A stretch of 64,000 nt of DNA from Evernia prunastri. Taxonomy: Eukaryota; Ascomycota; Lecanoromycetes; Lecanorales; Parmeliaceae. Positions within the stretch are counted from its first letter, which is position 1. Every line of letters begins with the position of its first letter. Positions 56,740 to 64,000 of this stretch are shown here, one piece after another. The position numbers and the translations under genes are program-made. The stretch is taken from positions 1 to 64,000 of the forward strand of contig NKYR01000004.1 in NCBI GenBank assembly GCA_003184365.1. The letters run 5' to 3'. Under the pieces are notes generated by a model. It saw nothing but the letters and a program-made list of their open reading frames with translations. It searched no databases and was not told where the DNA came from.

Positions 56740-57345
56740 ACCGTTAAAGTGAGGGTTACGGCGGATCAAGGGACCATTCTTGACTTGTGGCGGTGGTGGT
56801 GTTGATGGCTACAATGGGAACGGTATGAGCGGGAGCGCCGACAGAATTTACTCTAGCCTCCGATTTTTCTTTGAATCCTTGCACACTCGTGCTCGCAACA
56901 TTATTACCCGCCCCAGCTGAAGATTGGCAATGCATCATCGATGGTATAATAGCAAGAACCATGCTCGGACCCAGATATTCCCAAAATCAATCCACCCAAG
57001 CCCACATTCTCACTCTCAAGCATATGTGTCTTCGAAACCACCACGAAGTAACCAGCCGTGGTTCCAAATATCACCGTCCCATTGATTGGAAACAAAACAA
57101 TCCCTACTAGCCGCGCTCAGGGTTGCGATCGCATCTGCCGAGCGGGCAATGGTGAGTTGGCCTGCGACTGTAGTGACGAGAGGTTTCAAAGACTTGGGAC
57201 CAGAGAGTACCGTCTTAGCGCCAATTGGGAAAGGCCCGGCTGTGTTTGAAGCCACTGGCGTTCCACCAAACGTTGAAATAGGGAGCAGCGGACCTCAAAG
57301 TCGTGCCCCTCATCGAAAACGCCGGCTGATTCCGCTGTGGTGGAG
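56740..57345 (-). pseudogene. Decayed Ser/Thr-rich wall-protein-like remnant
   Basis: Read on the minus strand, TFGGTPVASNTAGPFPIGAK, then VTTVAGQLTIARSADAIA, then, after a frame change near 57100, INGTVIFGTTAGYFVVVSK and GLGGLIL resemble the repeating GGTPI/AGQT/SGTPISL-type modules of secreted fungal wall proteins. The expected order is kept, but frames shift between modules and stops interrupt. No signal peptide or GPI-anchor segment could be linked. The family resemblance is from memory and is only partial. Confidence 0.3.
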
Positions 57346-57842
57346 CTAAGGATGTGTGTACTGTTGTACTTTATGTGCTTGGCCTTTCTCAACGCTAGCC
57401 ACGGCCCGAACAAGTCTATTTCGGTACCCCAACGCTGGAAAATTTCCTTTATTCGTGATTCGATGTAGACCTGAAGTAGAGCTGTATGCAACGGGCGGGC
57501 GGGACCTTAGATTGTTTGAAAGAGACAAAATCGAATGAATGGTAAAAGACGCCAATACATAAGGCAGAGCTTCAGTCCCCTGCTCGCAATAGCTGAAACC
57601 CAACATGCGATAGTGATACGCAATGGCGATATGCGACCGACTAGACCCCAGTTTGTTATCCAGGTATCTAAGCGCAGATTTGAGCATCTGTCCTCTTGAG
57701 CCGCGGTTCGATTGTCTCCACAAAAGCCTCCACTGGCTGCAATGGCGTATTATGGTGGAAATTCACATGCCCTATGGTTTGGCAGTCACGATCGACACGG
57801 GCAGTACAAAAATTCTCGCGGTGTCTCGCGACTATCCTCAAG
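57346..57842. other. Intergenic, upstream of glycosyltransferase gene
   Basis: About 0.5 kb, the probable promoter and 5' UTR. The reading frame of the glycosyltransferase stays open upstream of its first ATG, but no earlier in-frame ATG exists. Confidence 0.45.
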
Positions 57843-58841
57843 ATGATGGAGAAGCTCACAACATCTCGGCGGTATCTTATCTACGCGTTGCTGTTTTACT
57901 GCGTTGCCACTTCTATATACTGGATACCTTTCATATTCTCCGCCAAGCACAGGTCCAGAGTATGTAACAATCTCAAAATCTCGCAAGATCACCAGAGCTC
58001 CCGCCCGTCTCCTCAAGGCCAAGACTTTCCGCTCAAGATATGGCAAACCGCCAAAACCGGTGTAGCAGCTCAAGATCCTGGCACCCGGTCATCCATTCTG
58101 TCGTGGATCGAGCAAAACCCGAAGCACCGATACGAGACGATTACGGACGGAAGTAGCGAAATCTATATCGCAAAAACTTTCGCGGACAAACCAGAAGTCG
58201 TTCGTGATTTCCTGGCTCTCCAAGACCCAGTGCTCCGTGCCGACCTCTTGCGGTATCTGATGCTCTACGGCGATGGCGGCATTTACACCGATCTCGACAC
58301 TGTATGCCTCCGACCATTCCATGAATGGATCCCAGCCGCTTTCAAAGACGAAGTAAACCTGATCATCGGTATTGAAGGAGACAGTCTCGGTGGGCCGCTG
58401 ATACCCGGCTTTTCTCAACATGTTGGGCTCGGGCAGTCGACTCTAGCCACGAAACCTGGCCATCCCATGATGGAGCGGGTCATTGAGCATGTACTAACCC
58501 AGCTCAGGCTGCTTGCGGAAACGCAAAATTGCACTCTTTCGACGATCCAGGCTTTCTATAAGGACGTCATAGATACAACTGGGCCTGGCGTCTTCTCTGA
58601 GACCGTCTATCATGGCCTGTCGGATATCACGGGCACAAACTTCACCTCGAGTAACCTTACGGGCCTCAAAGAGCCGAGGCTGATTGGGGACGTGCTGATC
58701 CTGCCTGTCACGGCTTTTGCGCCTGGAGTTCCGCATTCGAATGCGGGAGGTGTTGAGGATGAGAGTGCGTTGGTGCAACATCTGTACCACGGATCATGGA
58801 AGGCGGATCATCCCTATGAAGAAGCTGAAAACTTGGATTGA
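57843..58841 (+). CDS. Glycosyltransferase family 32 (Och1-like), type II membrane protein
   Basis: This is an intronless gene of 332 residues. A short cytosolic N-terminus precedes one membrane anchor at about 9-29 (YLIYALLFYCVATSIYWIPF), giving Golgi type II topology. The catalytic region has PLKIWQTAK near 65, then ALQDPVLRADLLRYLMLYGD, and the metal-binding DxD in GGIYTDLDTVCLRPF near 160. It closes with GIEGDSLGG and GLGQSTLATKPGHPMM. These are the GT32 (Och1/Hoc1, DXD) hallmarks of GDP-mannose-using alpha-mannosyltransferases. Which acceptor it uses is unknown; fungi carry many GT32 paralogues. Two adjacent ATGs (57843 and 57846) start the frame. Confidence 0.9.
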   Translation: MMEKLTTSRRYLIYALLFYCVATSIYWIPFIFSAKHRSRVCNNLKISQDHQSSRPSPQGQDFPLKIWQTAKTGVAAQDPGTRSSILSWIEQNPKHRYETITDGSSEIYIAKTFADKPEVVRDFLALQDPVLRADLLRYLMLYGDGGIYTDLDTVCLRPFHEWIPAAFKDEVNLIIGIEGDSLGGPLIPGFSQHVGLGQSTLATKPGHPMMERVIEHVLTQLRLLAETQNCTLSTIQAFYKDVIDTTGPGVFSETVYHGLSDITGTNFTSSNLTGLKEPRLIGDVLILPVTAFAPGVPHSNAGGVEDESALVQHLYHGSWKADHPYEEAENLD

Positions 58842-61420
58842 GGATACGGACAGTCATGACGGACATGTTCATGAGCTCTTGTAACCGCTAACAGGCTGGA
58901 GAAGACAGAGCATGCGACAGCGCGCGTTTGAAACGCTGCGGATGCATTTCGAAATGCGAGTGGGAAAGAACGTTGACACGTCGAACAGGAAAGAGGGATT
59001 GCGCATAGCTTTACCTTATTGCAATTCTTTTTTTGTGGTCCTCACATTCTTCGGGTGCATGGAAATGAATCGTATAAGATCTCTCAGGGTCTCATGGACT
59101 CAAAGCATGACGCTGCTACAGATTTGGTGGAATATAGACATTCAATTCCCTGGCGAGGCATGTGTGGTCTCTGCGTAAACAGAGAAAAGAGGTAGCAAGC
59201 AAATACCTACTAAGTACCACGTTGCGCTTGAGACAGACAGACTTGGAGGAATTGCAATTGCAGTTAATGCTTGTTGATATCGGCAATGGTAGGTTCTCCC
59301 TGCCGATGTTGGTCATAGTATGCACTGTCAGAGGGTTGAGAAGGTCTCGAAGTAGCGTATGGCCCTGATTGAGTGGAATTAGGTAAAGTGTAAAACAGCC
59401 TCATAGCCAGATGCAACGCCGAGCCGCCGGTCGTCTATTTCCATTCATCAACCTCCACATCAAACCGCCGAAAGACGTTCCTAGTGCTTACTCTGATATC
59501 CTACGAGGTCAATGAGATCCGTTACCAAAGTACTATTATCGGAAACCGGACCGCCAATTCTGTTGGTGGGTTTCATCGTTCATGAAACCGTTTAGAAAGA
59601 TGGGGTTTTCTGGAGGTGGACTCACATCTCATGAGCGATTCAACGTGAGCGTTCATGGTTAGCAGATTCTATTCCTGGTGGATCTTATCTGTCAATACAC
59701 GGACTCAATACAAGGACTGCTCCACGGTTTATGGCTTGAAATCTCGCAAAACCAACCCCCTACCAAATCGAAGCAAAACGCGGTTCGAACACATCTCTTA
59801 CCGTAATTTCCATCAGCCTCGGTAAGTATATGTATGCCAAGGTGTCCAGGTCCGGCAGGTAGGCAACGTCTTGACCGCCAAGGACCCTACGGATATCTGA
59901 AGAGCCTTTACACACAGATTGCTTGACTTCTATAAAGTATATTGCGACGCTTGGAAGGCTGAGATGTTGACATCCCAGATTACACAGTCCTAGAGGTATG
60001 TAGTCCTAACATAAGGTAGATCCGGCAAAGCCCCCAAGGTAAGGGTATTTCATGAAACAGCTTTGGCCCCCAAGATAAGATTACATCGCTAAGTTATTTT
60101 GAGCCCCAGTGCCCACCTTCTGCCGTCCGCTAGTTGAGTAGCAAAACCTCACCGTTCTAGTCTGCCCTTCATTGGAGACCCAAATCATGTCTCTGGGTGC
60201 CAGAACCTGCCATGTCAACAAGGATCTCTGTGAGCCTGCATCATGAGAAAAATCCAGGCCGGAATACAATTGAACAGGGGAGTGTTGGAAACTGCTGCAA
60301 CACTGTGTTGTAGCTGTGGCAAATTAGCATACTTCTCAGGCACATAAGTAACCCTCTCACCCTTCCCATAGGAGATAGATCAATCCTCCACAACCAAACT
60401 CCAGCAGGGAGTCATAATGACAGTCAATAAATGTGGCCCTGGATAGATCTAGGTAACTATTGAGGGACCGATGATACCCTCAACGCTAAGTCAATTGTAC
60501 GAGCATCAGTATATCACAACGACACAATCATCATACATCATTTGACTGGCAAAGGGATGCGCCTTTAAGCGAGTCGACGTTGACAAATAAATTATGAGTA
60601 CATAAGCAGCTTGGCCAGCTTGGCCCCACGAGCCAATGCTAAGCGACATCGTCTGTCAGCATTCACCTGGGTCTAGCTAATACACAAAGTGACCGATGAT
60701 TGCGCTGATGTTACATCTCAACCTCTTCGTTCATCTGTGAAAAGGCACAGTAACTCGTCCTTTGTTTCAGTCCATGAGCTATCTGGTATGTTTTGTTGTC
60801 GGCGATGCAACTCTGCTGGCCACGGCAATTTCACATGGAACAACTTTCAACCTCTTAGTTTCTAAGCCCAGCTGAATTGTTTTTGGGTGTGATACCATCT
60901 TCATCTGCACTCGAGCTCTTCACCTGAGTGTCGCGCTCTCCTCTTGAGAGGAATAGATTCAAAGAGACCTAAAGTGTCGAATATGCTGTCTATATCTGTA
61001 CTTTCCATCTGTACCTTCCGACCGTAAACACTGTGTGTAATTCTTGTCCGGAGACCTTTGATACTACGTTGGTCCTTAAATGTGACGACACTGATAGTCG
61101 CGTGGCTCAACAAATTCGAGTGTACCCTTTCATATTATGTTTTTGTTGCAATCTCCCAGTACTATGCTCAGCTACAACAACAGCAGTTCTAGGACGCCTG
61201 AGTGTCAGGAAGTTGGCTCACAATCTCCGGTCGACGGAAGATCATGGCTGAGTCCCACAATAGGACTACAAGAAGGGACCTCTATTCCTCTTCGTCCTCT
61301 CCATCATCAACCTCTTCAGACAGCCGCGCATCAATTCCCCTGCCTCTAGCAACACCTTTTCCTGCAATTCCAATCTTTTCAGTCCAAGCCACTTGTATGA
61401 TATTTTCAGTCTTCCAAAAC
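58842..61420. other. Gene-poor interval
   Basis: About 2.6 kb with only short frames and no linked exons. Nothing tRNA-like was found. The 3' end is the promoter of the secreted-protein gene; an in-frame open extension upstream of 61421 begins at 61202 but looks non-coding. Confidence 0.5.
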
Positions 61421-62506
61421 ATGTTTACAACATCTCTTGCCTGCCTGGCAGTCCTTGCCCCACTCCTGTCTCGGGCCTCGCCAATAGCTATTCCTGAAGA
61501 CTTAGCGCTCCTGGAGAGGGATGTAGGGAACCTTGGTAGCTTCGCAAACCATTTCCCCGACTGCTCGGAAGATCCCAGCAATGCCGCGGGTCCCAGCCAA
61601 TACAAGGATGGGGACGGAGTATCCGTTTCGTCTTCATGCGACAACGGGCTGACCACCCCTGCGGTCAATCGATTTCATTGCTGGTATTTGATCTTCTTCC
61701 TTACCATTGCCCGAATACTATCTGACCCATTGATTAGGACAGACCTTTTCGTTGTAAATTACCAAGCTGGATACTCCAACTGGCAAAATTCTGGTACGGA
61801 AAAGCTGTCATTGTCCATCGGATCCCAACAACGACTGACAAAGTTCTTAGGCCAAGTGATCGACTGCGCTACTACCAGCTCCTGCAGCGAGGTGAACATC
61901 AACCTGAACTCAACCTGTACCACCGACACCACGACGTGGGACAACACATTTGGAGGATCGATCCAGGCGCAGATCCCTCTCTGGTTCAACAAGGACGCCT
62001 CGGCTACCGCCGGCTTGACCTACGACCACAGCTTTGGCGGCGCACAAGACGTTCAGATGTGCACTTCCAACTCCGACACAGGGTAAGTGACGAAGTGTTA
62101 GGTGCAATTCTTGGAAGTATATTAGCTGACAAGCAACAGCACCTGCACCTGGGATGATAAAAACTGCCACGCGATCTGGGCAGCACAGAGGAACATACAG
62201 GTGAACGGCTATCTCCGCAGGTCATGCAACACCCCTCGCAGCGGTAAGCCTTTAACGCATACATCAATCTTTAGCCCGCGTACATACCGATCAACGTTCT
62301 CCTTACTGACATCTATTACCCCAGGGACCAATGTGCCAAATTCATCGCAACGCTCCGACGGCTACTACACCGTCGGAATGCAAGATTACAACTTCCAAGT
62401 CCCCGACAACCGCATCGTCGGATGTGCTGCCGACTGCGGTGATCTGACCTACCCCGACCCCACTCCGGGGAGCGACCCTCTCACTCCCATCCCTACCGGA
62501 ACTTGA
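61421..62506 (+). CDS. Secreted cysteine-containing hypothetical protein
   Basis: Exons are 61421-61683, 61738-62082, 62140-62243 and 62325-62506, giving 297 residues. The signal peptide is at about 1-19 (MFTTSLACLAVLAPLLSRA). The mature region has about a dozen cysteines: FPDCSEDP, SSSCDNG, FHCWTD, VIDCATTSSCSEV, NSTCTTDTTTWDN, VQMCTSN, TCTWDDKNCHAIW, RRSCN and GCAADCGDL. The centre (SIGSQQRLTKF, AGLTYDHSFGG) alternates polar and hydrophobic residues, as in beta-rich extracellular proteins. The family is not recognised, and a secreted enzyme, surface protein or effector are all possible. The start was chosen over the in-frame ATG at 61202 because it gives the signal peptide. Intron 1 is 54 bp and stop-free, so its retention would not break the frame. 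Confidence 0.75.
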
Positions 62507-62916
62507 GGTTGAGAATACATGGGCATGCGAAGTGGATCTGTTCGAGGCCGAAGCAGCAGAGCGTGGTTTATTGTGGATCTTTCGGGGGGTGGTACATCTT
62601 AGAAAAATCGAGCGGCGGTGCGCTTTGTATGTCTGTCTATGAATCTTCGGTCAGTTTGGGGCGTTGGTAGATTGAATCAAGTCGATTATCTCCCTATGCT
62701 TCCTCTTCATTATTCCATAACTCGAGGCGCCAACCCGTTTCTCTCTCTCTCATTCCTCCAGGGCATCGGAACATAAGAATGACAACGGCCATACGGTAGT
62801 CCTTTGTATTGCACTGTAGCCATCGATCTTGAGGTTTGTCATGACAGTGGTCAGCTTCCAGGTCTCTTGAACGCGGCGAGGGCGTGCGCTTCCGGACCAG
62901 TTGACAGCATGAAGGT
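62507..62916. other. Intergenic, 3' flank of secreted-protein gene
   Basis: About 0.4 kb. Nothing was recognised apart from the left target-site duplication AAGGT at 62912-62916. Confidence 0.5.
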
Positions 62917-63086
62917 TGTTGGAACGACTCAACACTCGCTTCCACTAACACTCTTTCGGCCTAGTACATTGATATATGAAGGCCTTTCCTGTACATAGAA
63001 TCCTTCTTCCTTAGACATCATTAGGAATACCAAATCTAGTGATTCAGTCTCACAGCAGTAACTGCAGTACCAAGTACTTACCAACA
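62917..63086 (+). repeat. Solo LTR, 170 bp, with perfect 5-bp target-site duplication
   Basis: It starts TGTTGG and ends CCAACA, and is flanked by AAGGT on both sides (62912-62916 and 63087-63091). The interior matches the reverse complement of 19848-20017 throughout its length. TATATGAAGG about 60 bp from the left end resembles an LTR promoter and sets the orientation. The TG...CA ends plus the 5-bp duplication show integrase-mediated insertion, followed by LTR-LTR recombination. Confidence 0.88.
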
Positions 63087-63091
63087 AAGGT

Positions 63092-64000
63092 ATACTACGG
63101 GAGTGCGCGTACGGGACTGGAGTATTTGCACTACCGGAGTCAACCAAGCCGGTCTCCTAAGAGTGATTGGACTGAGAGAGATACCTCCACGATACCATGC
63201 ATCTCGGTAAGCGACGGCTCGAACCCCTCATCCCCAGGGGTTGAAGATCACCGGAATCTGAGTCTCGTAGGGTCTAGTGAGAGTAAGAATTATGATCTAC
63301 TCGAACAGTTTCCCTCATCATTGTATAGATCACTGATCATCTACAGCGGCGGCTCTAGCTCTACGAGATGCCGGTCCGGCCCAAGAACCGACTCGATGAC
63401 TACAAATACCGCGACCGAGGAAACCTGCACCCAAATCGAAGACTTCGACGAGATACATTTCGGTCGGGATGGAAGTAAAGCCCGGCAGCTACGATGCAAT
63501 GGTATAGTAGATGCCCTGCGCAGATAATGTACCACTGTCCGAAATCGCAATTTGTGACACGCGCCCCCCCCATTCCTGCAGCTAGTCAGGCAATCTTGCC
63601 CAAGAGAAGGAAATGCAGGAAGAAAGAAAAAAAGAGGGAAAAATCCGCCGCGAGCATTATTATGGCAAATCATGTTCACCATCACACGCAATTTTGCCGA
63701 TACCAACATCCATGATCGCTGGGTCAAAAAGGTCGACCTGGGAAGGGGTCGACATTTCCGGCACTGAGATGTCTCTAATCTGTCAAGACTCAAGAAACTC
63801 GAACATTCGCGCGCCCTCATCAAAATCTCTAATAGATCCCTTGCTGTAACTTTCACATTAGTTGCACTGATAGTGAGGTAGTTCAATTTTCTTTGCTTAT
63901 ATAGATGACAGTCGGTGCAGTCTGCCCTCGAACACCAACTATTTACACCGTTGCCAATCCTGTGACAGATAGACCATCAAGGTGTGGTATCCCATGTGCA
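63092..64000. other. Terminal region, no firm gene
   Basis: A plus-strand frame ending at 63527 (CTQIEDFDEIHFGRDGSK near its end) and an opposing minus-strand frame (63886-63341) overlap, and neither has a motif or clear splice links. The plus-strand frame begins inside the LTR, so its start is unreliable. A gene extending beyond the window edge is possible. Confidence 0.35.

Noticed and set aside
63180..63250. GGCTCGAACCCC-like segment resembling a tRNA B-box
   Set aside because: No acceptor stem or A-box at the right spacing could be paired.
63341..63886. A 181-residue minus-strand frame near the window end
   Set aside because: It overlaps another frame on the opposite strand and has no motif, signal peptide or splice support.
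1..64000. CRISPR arrays, operons, riboswitches, rRNA genes and plasmid or phage features
   Set aside because: Gene structure is eukaryotic throughout. The tandem array at 50.56 kb has diverged contiguous units rather than exact repeats with unique spacers.

Overview
The window is eukaryotic nuclear DNA from a filamentous ascomycete (Pezizomycotina; Dothideomycetes is my best guess, not proven). The evidence is many short spliceosomal introns of about 45-110 bp with GT(A/G)AGT-like donors and CTAAC/CTGAC-like branch points, a velvet-family regulator, a Far1/Ste5-type RING-PH-VWA protein, LTR retrotransposon remnants, and an AT-rich, TpA-rich block that looks mutated by RIP. There is no operon, CRISPR or prokaryotic signal. 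Gene models below were spliced by hand from reading-frame continuity, splice consensus and family conservation.

Layout. Positions 1-2340 hold retrotransposon debris: two nearly identical LTR segments around a single N, a polypurine tract, then a RIP-like AT-rich tract. Positions 2344-4158 encode the chaperonin subunit CCT8 (+), followed by a convergent four-helix MARVEL-like membrane protein (4670-5454, -). A Cdc4/Pop1-like F-box/WD40 protein (6957-9142, +) and a Far1/Ste5-like RING-PH-VWA scaffold (13409-17400, +) come next, separated by 4.3 kb without a convincing gene. Positions 17.4-20.7 kb are gene-poor, with two G-quadruplex motifs, a 170-bp LTR duplicated around a second N, and a minisatellite. 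Then follow the mitochondrial protease OMA1 (20709-21919, +), a broken kinase-like gene (22137-23430, -), a mitochondrial phosphate carrier (23721-24781, -), an alpha/beta hydrolase (25062-26297, -) and a 1017-residue RING/RGG/RS-like protein (26734-30046, +).

Positions 30-38 kb are largely intergenic around a VelC-like velvet regulator (33207-34634, -). Pyruvate dehydrogenase E1-alpha (38181-39649, +), histone acetyltransferase HAT1 (40064-41715, -), a divergent ZIP metal transporter (42030-43386, +) and a second MARVEL-like protein (44521-45593, +) form the densest segment. Then come a secreted protein (48188-48995, -), a small disordered ORF (49889-50212, -), a degenerate ~55-bp tandem array with a neighbouring 243-bp duplication (50.56-51.56 kb), a C2H2 zinc-finger protein (51952-53123, +), an unrecognised basic nuclear-type protein (53516-54987, -), a decayed wall-protein-like remnant (56.7-57.3 kb, -), a GT32 glycosyltransferase (57843-58841, +), a secreted cysteine-containing protein (61421-62506, +) and a solo LTR with a perfect 5-bp target-site duplication (62917-63086).

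Most genes are core housekeeping or regulatory functions (protein folding, mitochondrial energy and quality control, chromatin, cell-cycle and mating signalling, development). I see no biosynthetic cluster. I found no convincing previously undescribed system. The items most worth a second look are the tandem array near 50.8 kb, the Cdc4-like/Far1-like neighbourhood, the DWNN-less RBBP6-type RING protein, and the two Ns, each of which sits at a duplicated LTR sequence.
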